From Acinetobacter sp. 10FS3-1 (GTDB lineage: Bacteria > Pseudomonadota > Gammaproteobacteria > Pseudomonadales > Moraxellaceae): a stretch of DNA of 64,000 nt. Below are positions 35,999 through 45,490 of the stretch, piece by piece. The first letter of the stretch is position 1; every line of letters begins with the position of its first letter. Under the pieces are notes generated by a model. It was given only the letters and a program-made list of their open reading frames with translations. It was not told where the DNA came from and made no database searches. Location of the stretch: assembly GCF_013343215.1 (NCBI RefSeq), contig NZ_CP039146.1:9804-73803 (forward strand). Direction: 5' to 3'. A program made the position numbers and the translations under genes.

Positions 35999-36463
35999 TT
36001 AATTTTTTATCAAATTGCATTGGTTAAATTCATTACGATCTGAACAATTTGGTAAAAGTTGATCTTTTATTGAACTCTTTGTCAGCTTAAAAAATCTAGC
36101 AAAAAATTTAGCATCCAGCTCTTTCTGAGCTTTTCTCTCAAAGCACAAGTGTTGCTGTGATTTTTCGATAAAATCATCAAGATTATGTATCAACTGTAAG
36201 ATTGCAACATAATTAGAATGTACACGTAAGCATGGCTCCGTTTGCATTAATAGCAATATTTTTTGCCAAATTTTCACATAGATTATTTTGAACTTTGCTT
36301 GTACTACTACTTTCTGGCTCTGTTTAATCTTTTTGATTTTCAGTAGTTCTGAGTTAATTTTTACTATCTTAAATTGAACATTTTGTCGCTCAAAGCAAAA
36401 GGGCATGATAAATTGCCCCATAAATATCTCTATATTTTTTACTAAATAGTCAAATTTTAACAT
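35999..36463 (-). CDS. small basic protein (first gene of the recombinase trio)
   Basis: 154 aa, strongly basic and helical (KINSELLKIKKIKQSQKVVV; KSQQHLCFERKAQKELDAKF), with no known domain. It begins the minus-strand operon with the two large recombinase-like genes. In size and company it recalls the small third protein of Tn554-type systems (TnpC), which influences orientation and efficiency, but here it is the first gene. Its role is inferred from context only. Confidence 0.55.
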   Translation of the reverse strand: MLKFDYLVKNIEIFMGQFIMPFCFERQNVQFKIVKINSELLKIKKIKQSQKVVVQAKFKIIYVKIWQKILLLMQTEPCLRVHSNYVAILQLIHNLDDFIEKSQQHLCFERKAQKELDAKFFARFFKLTKSSIKDQLLPNCSDRNEFNQCNLIKN

Positions 36464-36660
36464 TTTTATCGATATAAAAAATGAGCATATCTTTGTATAT
36501 TAAAATTCATTTAATTTATCAACTAAATTTTCTCAAAATTACAATTATCAACAAATACATATGGTTTACTTATCATGGGTGGTCTAAATTTTAAAAATTC
36601 TTCCACTTTTTTTTAGTTTTCTGTTATTACATGAAACAATACCGTTGTATTACATTTTGA

Positions 36661-36680
36661 AATGCTGTGTATGCAGCATT
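36661..36680. promoter_or_regulatory. inverted repeat in the ficA promoter
   Basis: AATGCTG-TGTATG-CAGCATT, just upstream of a candidate promoter (GCATTG, 18 bp, TATACT at about 36698) for the ficA-fic operon. Possible operator for autoregulation. Confidence 0.5.
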
Positions 36681-36737
36681 GATCAAAAAGATTCTCTGCT
36701 ATACTTACTTCACGTGTAGCATCAATGGAGTTTCGAA

Positions 36738-36905
36738 ATGCTCAGAACCACTGAACAGAAAAAAAAATATATTCAAGCGACACGTGCGCAAAACTATCAA
36801 GCCAGCCTAAAGCTTGAAGGCATTACAACGACAGCTCAAACAAATCAACAAAGTAAAGCTGAAATCTTGCAAAAATATAAGAAGTATTCGCAACCCGAAA
36901 CTTAG
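36738..36905 (+). CDS. FicA/YhfG-type antitoxin
   Basis: 55 aa, ATG 36738 behind GGAG at 36727-36730. The conserved stretch NYQASLKLEG matches the YhfG family. Within it, SLKLEG fits the Fic-inhibitory motif (S/T)xxxE(G/N), whose Glu blocks productive ATP binding in Fic. It ends 12 bp before fic on the same strand, the standard antitoxin-first order. Confidence 0.82.
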   Translation: MLRTTEQKKKYIQATRAQNYQASLKLEGITTTAQTNQQSKAEILQKYKKYSQPET

Positions 36906-36917
36906 TCAGGTGCATGT

Positions 36918-37514
36918 ATGGATAAATATGGGGAAATGGGTGACAGCCTGTATTGTTACCCTGGCACAAATATCCTAAAGAACAAACTCAATATTCATGA
37001 TGAACAAATTTTAGAACAAGCTGAACTAGAACTGTCTGGATTGGCAAGTAACTTAATTGAATATGCTGAACCACCTTACGACTTACAATACTTAAAATCA
37101 ATTCATGCGCAGCTCTTTGGCGACTTATACGACTGGGCAGGAAAGTTAAGACAAATCGATATTTCCAAAGGTGACACCCGTTTTTGTAATTTTTCCCGTA
37201 TTGAAATTGAAACCAATAAACTACTCAAACCGCTTCAAGAAAAAAAATACTTTCAAGGCTTAGCACCACAACAACTGATTCCTCAACTTGCCGACTTGTA
37301 TTGTGAGCTTAATGTCATACACCCATTCCGTGAAGGTAATGGACGTACACAACGGATTTTCTTTGAGCATCTGATTGCTCATTGTGGTTATGGTATTGAT
37401 TGGTCTCGCATTGACTCTCAACAACAATGGATTCAAGCCAATATTGAAGGTTTTTATGGTAATTTAAATCCATTAATTAAGATTTTTGAAATATGCTTTA
37501 TTCAAAATACCTAA
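36918..37514 (+). CDS. fic: Fic-domain AMP transferase toxin
   Basis: 198 aa. The full Fic motif HPFREGNGRTQR is near residue 135, with the catalytic His. A beta-hairpin 'flap' region (RQIDISKGDTRFCN) precedes it. The internal inhibitory motif is absent from the protein and supplied by the upstream 55-aa partner, so it is a class I Fic (FicT-like) toxin. Such enzymes AMPylate type II topoisomerases in known cases. Likely a plasmid stability module. Confidence 0.92.
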   Translation: MDKYGEMGDSLYCYPGTNILKNKLNIHDEQILEQAELELSGLASNLIEYAEPPYDLQYLKSIHAQLFGDLYDWAGKLRQIDISKGDTRFCNFSRIEIETNKLLKPLQEKKYFQGLAPQQLIPQLADLYCELNVIHPFREGNGRTQRIFFEHLIAHCGYGIDWSRIDSQQQWIQANIEGFYGNLNPLIKIFEICFIQNT

Positions 37515-37727
37515 AATTTAAGTAGTCGAAGCCCACAATCCTTAATGAGCCATCATCTTTGCTTCAATCCACTGATTAATTTCCCAAATAAACCAACAAT
37601 CACGATTCTTAGAAATCTTAATACTCTTCGGGTAATTTAGGGTAAGCGTCCGCTGAACACACCTTATGAATTCATCCTATAAGCCTTAATTTAGTCCCCA
37701 CTTAAAAACAAGTGGGGACTAAAATTT

Positions 37728-38111
37728 ATGACTACAAATCACCAGACATCCATCGCATCTCTTGCGAAAAAACGAAGAACATACAGTGCTGAATTTAAAC
37801 AGCAGATCGTTCAGGCTTGTAAAGCACCGGACGTTTCAATTGCTTCGGTCGCTTTGCAACATGGATTGAATACAAATCTTGTATCCAAATGGATTCGCTT
37901 AATTGATGGTAAGCCAGGGAATGATCGCTCACCACTACCGAATAAACCTGCATTTATTGCCTTATCTTGCTCTGCACCATTAGATCCTACTCCTACTGAC
38001 ATGTTAACGGTTCAAATTACTTTACCCCACTCAAAAGCAGAAATTGGCTTGAAATGGCAAGTATCAGAAATATCTGCTTTAGCAGAATTACTCAAGGCAC
38101 TTGCAACATGA
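37728..38111 (+). CDS. tnpA: IS66 TnpA
   Basis: 127 aa. HTH of the IS66 accessory/IS3 OrfA type (YSAEFKQQIVQACKAPDVSI, NLVSKWIRLIDG), C-terminal LKWQVSEISALAELLKALA. Its stop overlaps the tnpB start (ATGA at 38108-38111). DNA-binding accessory of IS66 transposition. Confidence 0.9.
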   Translation: MTTNHQTSIASLAKKRRTYSAEFKQQIVQACKAPDVSIASVALQHGLNTNLVSKWIRLIDGKPGNDRSPLPNKPAFIALSCSAPLDPTPTDMLTVQITLPHSKAEIGLKWQVSEISALAELLKALAT

Positions 38112-38443
38112 TCCGCATTGATGAAATCTGGCTTTCTACCCAACCTCTGGATATGCGAGCAGGGATGGATACTATCATGGCTCAGGTGGTGAGAGCCTTT
38201 GGCTACATTAAACCGCATTGTGCTTACCTGTTCTGTAATAAACGTGGCCATCGCATGAAAGTGCTGGTACATGATGGACTGGGCATCTGGCTGTGTGCCC
38301 GGCGGCTGGAACAGGGAAAATTCCACTGGGCGCAGGTTCACCAGGGTGAAAGCATGGCGATCAGTCCGGAACAGTTACAGGCACTGATCCAGGGTTTACC
38401 TTGGCAGCGCATTGGACGACAGCAGGTGGTGACGATGCTCTAA
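38108..38443 (+). CDS. tnpB: IS66 TnpB (Orf2-like)
   Basis: 111 aa from ATG 38108 (MIRIDEIWLSTQPLDMRAGM), which overlaps the tnpA stop; the longer open frame upstream is in tnpA. The conserved core YLFCNKRGHRMKVLVHDGLG and WLCARRLEQGKF are typical of IS66 Orf2. Required for transposition; biochemical role unclear. Confidence 0.92.
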   Translation: MIRIDEIWLSTQPLDMRAGMDTIMAQVVRAFGYIKPHCAYLFCNKRGHRMKVLVHDGLGIWLCARRLEQGKFHWAQVHQGESMAISPEQLQALIQGLPWQRIGRQQVVTML

Positions 38444-38517
38444 ACTAGGCTGTTCCATTCTGCTATTCTCCAAACGTTCTATTTCCTCTGCGTCATGACC
38501 TCAGGCATACTGCGGTC

Positions 38518-40122
38518 ATGAATACGCTGCCAGACTTAAGCCAACTGACCCATGAACAACTGCTGGAATTTACCAGACAGTTGGCAATGCAGCATCAGTC
38601 TCTGGCACAATCAAATCAAGAATTAGAAAAATCAAACCAGCAATTGGATGCCAAAGTTCAACATCTTTCCATTCTCACGCAAAAATACGAGCATGAGCTC
38701 GCACTATTTAAACAGCACAAATTTGGCAGTAAAAACGAACATCTCACCACAAAACAAATCCACCTATGGGACGAAGCGGTCGAAGAAGATATCGCAGCAG
38801 TTGATTTGGAACTGGAGCGGCTGAATGCAGATAAAACCGATGCAGCGACAGAGAAAGCCACAGTCAACAAACCTAAACGTCGACTGCTGCCAGATCATCT
38901 ACACACCATCCGTATTGAGCATGAACCTGCATCAACCCAATGCAGTTGTGGCTGCCAGTTACGTCGTATCGGCGAAGATATCAGTGAAAAACTGCATTTC
39001 AGACCAGCACAGTTCTACAAGGAACAGCATGTCCGTGGCAAATGGGTCTGTGATCAGTGCGACACTCTGACTCAGCAAGCGATGCCCGCCTATGTGATTG
39101 ATAAAGGCATTGCTTCACCTGAACTGCTCAGCCATGTGCTGGTATCGAAGTATGCCGATCATTTGCCGCTGTACCGTCAGCGCCTGATCTATCAGCGGGC
39201 GGGCATTGATCTGTCCAGATCTACTTTATCTGACTGGATTGGTCGCTGCGGTGTGGAACTGGAACCTCTGGCCAATGCCTTAAAAGAGGTGGTGCTGCAA
39301 CAGCAGGTGCTGCATGCAGATGAAACACCAGTCACCATTATGCGGATGGATGATGATGAGAAAAAACCGAAGAAAGGTTATGTCTGGGCCTATGCCACCA
39401 CACAGTACAATCCAGTTCAAGCGGTGATCTATGACTTTCAGGATAGCCGTTCAGGCCAGCATGCTGCAGAGTTCTTGAAAGGCTGGCAGGGTTATCTAGT
39501 CTGTGATGATTACAGTGGTTATAAAGCACGCTTTAAATCAGGCCAGGTGATTGAGGTGGGCTGCATGGCCCATGCGCGTCGTAAATTCCATGAACTGCAT
39601 GTGACCAAAAAAAGTCAGGTCGCTGAACAGGCATTAGTGCTGATTCAGAAACTGTATGCCATAGAAGCAGAACTCAGGAAAAAGACCGATAGTACAGCAG
39701 AACAGCGCCGCGAATACCGACAACAGCACAGCCAACCGGTGATGCAACAACTATATGAATGGCTCAACCAACATTATCTGACGGTACCATCGAGTTCTCC
39801 CACCGCCAAGGCCATCAATTACACGCTGAAGCGTTGGTCAGCTTTAAGCCGCTATCTGGATGATGGCAATCTACCCATTGACAATAACTGGGCAGAGAAC
39901 TCAATGCGTCCCTGGGCATTGGGACGAAAGAACTGGCTATTTGCAGGTTCGCTGCGTAGTGGTCAACGAGCGGCCAATATCATGACTTTAATCCAGTCAG
40001 CAAAGCTGAATGGGCTGGATCCGTATGCCTATCTCAGTGATGTGCTGAAAAGGCTGCCGACACATAAAGCGACCCAAATAGAAGAATTACTGCCACATCG
40101 CTGGAAATCCAACTCAAATTAA
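38518..40122 (+). CDS. tnpC: IS66 TnpC transposase
   Basis: 534 aa. An N-terminal coiled coil (QSNQELEKSNQQLDAKVQHL) is followed by a zinc-binding segment with Cys pairs (QCSCGCQLRR; CDQCDTLTQQ), a DDE core with Asp in VLHADETPVT, Asp in LVCDDYSGYK and Glu in NNWAENSMRPWALGRKNW, and a C-terminal TnpC domain. Intact. Most IS66-derived fragments in this window can be aligned to it. Confidence 0.94.
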   Translation: MNTLPDLSQLTHEQLLEFTRQLAMQHQSLAQSNQELEKSNQQLDAKVQHLSILTQKYEHELALFKQHKFGSKNEHLTTKQIHLWDEAVEEDIAAVDLELERLNADKTDAATEKATVNKPKRRLLPDHLHTIRIEHEPASTQCSCGCQLRRIGEDISEKLHFRPAQFYKEQHVRGKWVCDQCDTLTQQAMPAYVIDKGIASPELLSHVLVSKYADHLPLYRQRLIYQRAGIDLSRSTLSDWIGRCGVELEPLANALKEVVLQQQVLHADETPVTIMRMDDDEKKPKKGYVWAYATTQYNPVQAVIYDFQDSRSGQHAAEFLKGWQGYLVCDDYSGYKARFKSGQVIEVGCMAHARRKFHELHVTKKSQVAEQALVLIQKLYAIEAELRKKTDSTAEQRREYRQQHSQPVMQQLYEWLNQHYLTVPSSSPTAKAINYTLKRWSALSRYLDDGNLPIDNNWAENSMRPWALGRKNWLFAGSLRSGQRAANIMTLIQSAKLNGLDPYAYLSDVLKRLPTHKATQIEELLPHRWKSNSN

Positions 40123-40153
40123 AAAATAGGCATGGGGTTCAGCGGACGCTTAC

Positions 40154-41024
40154 ATAGATTGTTAACTTAGATAGACTTTTAAGCAATGTAACTTGCCGCA
40201 TGTTTATCAACATATGTCTCAAAAAAGTCTGCCCATACATAGATTTATGGCGTTTAGTGCTTAAATTTCAGATTAATCTTCGTCTGATGACCTGAATGGA
40301 TGTTACAGATTACATGCAGGTGAATTACTCTGTGGCTGTATCATGGCTTTTGTGCAATCCAATCCATTTGATCCGAATGTTCTCTTTTGCAATAAAGCAG
40401 CCTCTTCTGCTTTTCCTGAACCAACGAACTATGTCATTGATTTGATTCAACCGACAACAGTGATGCTGAATCAAATCTCCAAAGAAGGGATTAAATGCAA
40501 GAAATATGGTAAGAAAAAGATAGGGGATGGAAGTTATTATCCGTCTAATTGGAACCAGCCCATGAGTCGAGATCAGTTGAGTAAGAATCATTTTAAATGA
40601 ATAAGAGAAGGATGGCTTACCTCACTTCTCCGAATAACAATGCTATGCTTTTCAACCAAGGTTATAAATTGGCAACTACATTTCATTCTTCTTCATGCTG
40701 GTCCTATAGCCTGTAGACAATTACTACATCATTTGCATTCAATGCTCAATACAGCCTGTCAGCAGAACCGCAGCGATACTTTTTTTCGTGCATACATGTA
40801 GTGTTTAAATCCATTCATTTTTCAATGATCCTCTGCCGTTTATCACATTTATGGTCGATCTTTAACCTTGTGAAAAATGCACATACCGATCCCTTCAAAC
40901 TGTCAAATTTATGTATGCATGACATTTAAAGAAAATTATCTGATCAATTTTTTTAGGTAAAATTCATCAAGAAAAAAGTTATTATTATTCATAACATCAC
41001 CAATAACCACATAAAAACAATAAT
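40154..41024. other. 871-bp region without a recognisable gene
   Basis: AT-rich, with scattered stops. Open frames at 40343-40600 (plus) and 40325-40591 (minus) overlap each other and neither has a recognised motif, so no gene is called. The minus-strand resolvase fragment begins just beyond. Confidence 0.4.
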
Positions 41025-41210
41025 TTAATAAATTATTCTTCCAATTTTTTTATATTTAGTGTTATTACCCGAAGCACGGTCAACAAAAATCCGGTCGACC
41101 TCAATTCCTTCAAGTTGACGTCCAGTGTTTTGCTCGACAGAACTTACCCGGACATACCCTACTTTTTGGCCTTTCACTTTTTCACGCCCCAATTGGATAA
41201 AAATGAACAA
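41025..41210 (-). pseudogene. serine recombinase (resolvase/invertase) N-terminal fragment
   Basis: Reads VGYVRVSSVEQNTGRQLEGI with the catalytic Ser, then DRIFVDRASGNNTK, the classical Tn3-resolvase/Hin N-terminus. It stops after about 50 family residues where unrelated sequence begins (KYKKIGRIIY). The remaining catalytic and DNA-binding parts are absent. A trace of a lost transposon left of the czc cluster. Confidence 0.75.
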
Positions 41211-41303
41211 TTTCGTAAATTATAAATCTTTAACACTAAAGTTACATGTTACTTATGATTAAAAATCATTTAAATGATACATAATTTCATGAACTTTCAG
41301 ATT

Positions 41304-41331
41304 GTAACTTTAGGGTATACTTTAAAGTTAC
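41304..41331. repeat. inverted repeat downstream of czcD
   Basis: GTAACTTTA-N10-TAAAGTTAC (arms exact, centre GGGTATACTT). A further AAAGTTACATGTTAC occurs about 65 bp to the left. It may be a regulator site or the end of a lost element; not followed by a T-run. Confidence 0.5.
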
Positions 41332-41363
41332 ACAAAACATCTATATGAAGACTAAAGTCCAAA

Positions 41364-42263
41364 TTAGTGTTTATGTTGGTTCAATGTATTACATTTCGTA
41401 TTTTCTATTTGTAACGTAATTTCAGTAATATTATGATTATGTTTTAGAACTTCTAAGGCCTTTTGATAGAGTTGATCTGTATTGCTATTCGGAGCAACCA
41501 AATGAGCAGTTAAATGAATATTTCTTGAGGATATAGCCCAGACTTTCAACTGATGAATCCCTTCAACGCCCTCTAGCTTCAATAAATCATTTCTTAACGA
41601 CTCAATATCAATCTCATCAGGAACTCCTTCAAGCAGAATATGAATACTTTGTTTTAATAAAATCCAAGTTCGAGGTAAGACCCAGAAGCCAATTAACACA
41701 GCGATTACGGTATCAACCCACATCCACTGGGTAAAATAAATAACTATTCCTCCGATAATCACGCCTATCGATCCTAGAGCATCACTAAGAACTTCTAAAT
41801 ATGCACCTTTTATATTTAGACTTCCTTCAGCACTAGCAGAAAGGATTTTCATTGAAATCAAATTTATGACCAAACCAATGACCGCGACAATCATCATTCC
41901 AACACTTTGAATTTCAGCAGGGTTCGTAAAACGTTGATAAGCTTCATATACAATATATATTGCTACCACAAAAAGCATCACCGCATTAAACAGAGCCGCT
42001 AAAATTTCAAATCGCTGATAGCCAAAAGTTCTTTTATCATCTGCGGCTTTTTTACCAATTTTGATAGCGGCAAGAGCAATAGCTAAAGCGGCTACATCAG
42101 TAAACATATGAGCTGCATCAGATAACAAAGCCAAACTTTGGGTAATAAAAGCAGCGACAACTTCTACTATTAAAAAAGTAGTCGTTAAACCTAAGGCAAC
42201 CATTAACTTCTTACTATTTTCTTCAGTAACAACCGCATGGCCATGATCATGATGTTCTGACAT
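41364..42263 (-). CDS. czcD: CDF-family zinc/cadmium/cobalt efflux transporter
   Basis: 299 aa. His-rich N-terminus (SEHHDHGHAV), six membrane segments, metal-site HxxxD pairs in LALLSDAAHMFTDVAALAIA (TM2) and LEVLSDALGSIGVII (TM5), and a C-terminal cytoplasmic metallochaperone-like domain ending NTLNQHKH. It moves Zn2+/Cd2+/Co2+ from cytoplasm to periplasm by proton antiport, feeding CzcCBA. Last gene of the czc cluster, 86 bp after czcA. Confidence 0.93.
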   Translation of the reverse strand: MSEHHDHGHAVVTEENSKKLMVALGLTTTFLIVEVVAAFITQSLALLSDAAHMFTDVAALAIALAAIKIGKKAADDKRTFGYQRFEILAALFNAVMLFVVAIYIVYEAYQRFTNPAEIQSVGMMIVAVIGLVINLISMKILSASAEGSLNIKGAYLEVLSDALGSIGVIIGGIVIYFTQWMWVDTVIAVLIGFWVLPRTWILLKQSIHILLEGVPDEIDIESLRNDLLKLEGVEGIHQLKVWAISSRNIHLTAHLVAPNSNTDQLYQKALEVLKHNHNITEITLQIENTKCNTLNQHKH

Positions 42264-42349
42264 AAAATATTTTCCTTATTCTATTTATGATGAGCAGAGA
42301 TATTGGATAACAGCCAATATCTCTGCTGTAAATCGACTAATCTATTGGA

Positions 42350-45300
42350 TTAAGAAACTTTCTTTTCATTTATCCAACGATAAAGCACGGGTAACAGCAC
42401 CAAAGTTAGTAATGTTGAAGAGATAATCCCGCCAATCACTACGGTTGCCAGTGGCCGTTGAACCTCAGCCCCTGTTCCGGTTGCCAGCGCCATTGGTACA
42501 AAACCCAGTGAAGCCACACAAGCTGTCATCAACACTGGTCTTAAGCGCAAAATAGCCCCTTGCCACACGGCTTTATGCACTGGATATTTGTCCCTTAATT
42601 CCTTAATAAAGGTCAGCATTACCAGTCCATTGAGGACTGCAACACCAGATAAGGCAATAAAGCCAATTCCAGCTGACATCGATAATGGAATATCCCTTAG
42701 CCAAAGGAACAGCACACCACCGGTCAAGGCAAAGGGTACCCCGGTAAAGACCAATAGACTTTCTTTGACATTGTGAAAGACCGCCATCAGTAAAATAAAG
42801 ATAGTGATTAAAGCCAGTGGAATCACGATTTGCATCCGTGCTTTGGCTGAAGCCAAATTTTCAAACTGACCTCCATATTCTATCCAATAACCACTTGGCA
42901 AAGTGTATGCTTTGAGCTGTGTCTGTACATCAGAAACAAAAGACCCTAAATCACGCCCTTCAACATTCGTTGTAACCACAACTCGGCGTTTACCATTTTC
43001 TCGACTGACTTGGTTGATTCCTTCAATGGTCGAGACTTGCGCGACATCCGACAATAAAATACTGCCACCATTTGGAAGCTGAATAGGTAACTGGGAAACA
43101 GATGCGACACTACGGTCTTGCTCTCCAAGACGGATAACAAAATCAAAACGACGATCGCCTTCTAAAATCTCTCCCACGCTTTGTCCACCAATACTTGCAG
43201 CCACCACATCCTGAATAGATTTCACACTCAAGCCATACTGGGCAGCTAAAGCTTTATCAATCTCTACATTGAGTAAAGGCAGACCCGAAGTTTGTTCAAC
43301 TTTCACCGCACTGCTACCTGCGACTTGCTGAATGATTTTCGCGATTTTTGCAGCCTCAGTATTCAAAACCTGCATGTCATCACCAAAAACCTTCACCCCC
43401 ACATCACTGCGTATACCTGAAATCAGTTCATTAAAACGTAGCTCAATAGGCTGAGAAAACTCACTGTTATTGCCGGGAATTGTCGCAAGATAAGCTTCCA
43501 TTCGGGTTCGAAGTGCATCTAGGCTTTCTTTTGAATCTGGCCATTCCTCACGTGGTTTCAGCATGATATAACCATCGGAAATATTCGGTGGCATCACATC
43601 TGTCGCCACTTCAGCAGTCCCGGTACGGGCAAATATAGCTTTAATTTCGGGAAAGTTTTTCAGTAAAAGCTTTTCGGTATTTTCCTGAATACGTAAAGAC
43701 TCTTCCAAGCCTGTGCTTGGAGAACGTAATTGCTGTACCGCAAAATCACCTTCACTCAGCTGGGGTGCAAACTCACTGCCAATCTTCGTGCTGAGCAGAC
43801 CCGTAATGACCAGGAGACAAATGGCAAAAGTTAAAACCACCGCTTTGTAATGATAGGCTCCATCCAATATCTGTTGATATCGGGTTTTGAGCCAGATCAT
43901 CCAACGGCTTTCCGTTTCTTTGATCTCCCCTTTAACCCATAAAGCAACTGCAGCGGGCACAAAGGTGATCGATAAAATAATAGCTGCCACCAGTGCGAGA
44001 ACAACGGTTAAAGCCATCGGATGAAATAGTTTTGCTTCTACACCACTTAAAGCAAAAATCGGCAAATACACCACCAAAATAATAAGCTGACCAAAAATAA
44101 GAGGACGACGTGCTTGGCGGGCAGCCAGAAAAACTTCCTTAAAGCGTTCACTTTGTGTGAGAGGTCGTTTTAACAGTTGCTGTGTATGGGCTAAACGCCG
44201 GATACAGTTTTCGACAATCACCACAGCACCATCGACAATGATGCCGAAATCGAGTGCACCTAAACTCATCAGATTGGCACTGATATTTTTCTGTGCCATC
44301 CCGGTTAAGGTAAACAGCATAGAGAGTGGAATGACACAGGCAGTAATCAAGGCAGCACGGATATTCCCTAAAAACAGGAACAGAATGATGATGACCAGGA
44401 TTGCTCCCTCTACCAAGTTTTTCTGAACGGTTTTAATCGCCTTCTCAACCAAGGTAGTACGGTCGTACACCGTTTCAATCACTACCCCTTTAGGCAAACT
44501 ATTCTGAATATCTTGAAGCTTGGCATCCACAGCTTTAGAAACAGTCCGGCTATTTCCACCCATCGCCATCATGGCAATCCCTAAAACGGTTTCTTTGCCG
44601 TTATAGGTTGCCCCACCGGTTCTTAAATCATGCCCAATAGAGACTTGCGCAATATCACCAACCCGAATTGGGCTGCCATTTGGGCTACCCAGCATGGTGT
44701 TCTCAATATCAGAAAGCCCATTGAATGTACCCGGTACACGTACCGTCAATTGCTGACCATTGTCTTCAATATAACCTGCACCTCGGTTCTCATTATTTTG
44801 CGCTAAAGCCTGTTGCAGTTGTTCTAATGAGATATTCAGTTGCTGCATCCGGTTTAAATCGGGAGAGACCACATAGGTTTTTTCAAAACCACCAATACTG
44901 TTGACCTCTGCAACTCCCTTAACACGTTGCAGTTGAGGACGCACAATCCAGTCCTGAATCTCACGCAAATCCATCGGCGTGTATGCAGTTCCATCCGGCT
45001 TTTTCGCATTCGGATCTGCCTTCAGTACCCATTGATAAATCTCACCGAGACCCGTAGAAACGGGGGACATCGTCGGTGCGATTTGTGCAGGCAACTCAGA
45101 TTGCGCCTCCTGTATCCGTTGGTTAATCTGCTGACGGGCCCAATAAATATCAGTCCCATCTTTAAAGACAATGGTGACTTGAGAGAGTCCATAACGGGAT
45201 ATGGAACGGGTAAGCTCCAGATCCGGAATGCCAGCCATGGCATTTTCAATGGGATAGGTAATCCGCTGTTCGACTTCAAGCGCAGTAAAACCCTTGGCTT

Positions 45301-45490
45301 GAGTATTAATCTGGACTTGGGTATTGGTAATATCGGGTACAGCATCAATCGGGAGTTTCTGATAGCTATACACCCCGACCGCAATCCAGGTACAGACAAA
45401 GAGCAACACCCAAATCGCATTTTGTATGGAAAACTGAATGATTCGTTCGAATAAACCTTCTGGTTTTGGCAGATCAGAATTAATGTTCAT
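42350..45490 (-). CDS. czcA: RND heavy-metal efflux pump CzcA
   Basis: 1046 aa, the HME-RND length. Twelve membrane segments and two periplasmic loops. The proton-relay motif with two acidic residues is in LGALDFGIIVDGAVVIVENC (TM4), typical of HME1 divalent-cation pumps. N-terminal FERIIQFSIQNAIWVLLFV; the AVPDITNTQVQINTQAKGF stretch is conserved in CzcA. It forms the inner-membrane engine with CzcB and CzcC. The start overlaps czcB by 11 bp, giving translational coupling. Confidence 0.95.
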   Translation of the reverse strand: MNINSDLPKPEGLFERIIQFSIQNAIWVLLFVCTWIAVGVYSYQKLPIDAVPDITNTQVQINTQAKGFTALEVEQRITYPIENAMAGIPDLELTRSISRYGLSQVTIVFKDGTDIYWARQQINQRIQEAQSELPAQIAPTMSPVSTGLGEIYQWVLKADPNAKKPDGTAYTPMDLREIQDWIVRPQLQRVKGVAEVNSIGGFEKTYVVSPDLNRMQQLNISLEQLQQALAQNNENRGAGYIEDNGQQLTVRVPGTFNGLSDIENTMLGSPNGSPIRVGDIAQVSIGHDLRTGGATYNGKETVLGIAMMAMGGNSRTVSKAVDAKLQDIQNSLPKGVVIETVYDRTTLVEKAIKTVQKNLVEGAILVIIILFLFLGNIRAALITACVIPLSMLFTLTGMAQKNISANLMSLGALDFGIIVDGAVVIVENCIRRLAHTQQLLKRPLTQSERFKEVFLAARQARRPLIFGQLIILVVYLPIFALSGVEAKLFHPMALTVVLALVAAIILSITFVPAAVALWVKGEIKETESRWMIWLKTRYQQILDGAYHYKAVVLTFAICLLVITGLLSTKIGSEFAPQLSEGDFAVQQLRSPSTGLEESLRIQENTEKLLLKNFPEIKAIFARTGTAEVATDVMPPNISDGYIMLKPREEWPDSKESLDALRTRMEAYLATIPGNNSEFSQPIELRFNELISGIRSDVGVKVFGDDMQVLNTEAAKIAKIIQQVAGSSAVKVEQTSGLPLLNVEIDKALAAQYGLSVKSIQDVVAASIGGQSVGEILEGDRRFDFVIRLGEQDRSVASVSQLPIQLPNGGSILLSDVAQVSTIEGINQVSRENGKRRVVVTTNVEGRDLGSFVSDVQTQLKAYTLPSGYWIEYGGQFENLASAKARMQIVIPLALITIFILLMAVFHNVKESLLVFTGVPFALTGGVLFLWLRDIPLSMSAGIGFIALSGVAVLNGLVMLTFIKELRDKYPVHKAVWQGAILRLRPVLMTACVASLGFVPMALATGTGAEVQRPLATVVIGGIISSTLLTLVLLPVLYRWINEKKVS

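Larger units (their letters stand above)
37642..40153 (+). mobile_element. IS66-family element, complete
   Basis: 2512 bp, ends GTAAGCGTCCGCTGAAC at the left and its inverse at the right. tnpA, tnpB and tnpC are all intact and co-directional. The flanking 8 bp (AATTTAGG / ATAGATTG) do not match, so no target duplication remains. A diverged partial copy is at 59251-61102. Confidence 0.92.

Noticed and set aside
37642..40153. Target duplication for the IS66 element
   Set aside because: The flanking 8 bp differ, so none is claimed.
40325..40600. Overlapping open frames on both strands (85 and 88 codons)
   Set aside because: Neither has a recognised motif, convincing ribosome site or neighbour logic; left as uncharacterised spacer.
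44927..45454. 175-codon open frame opposite czcA
   Set aside because: Antisense to a highly conserved RND protein; no independent signals.
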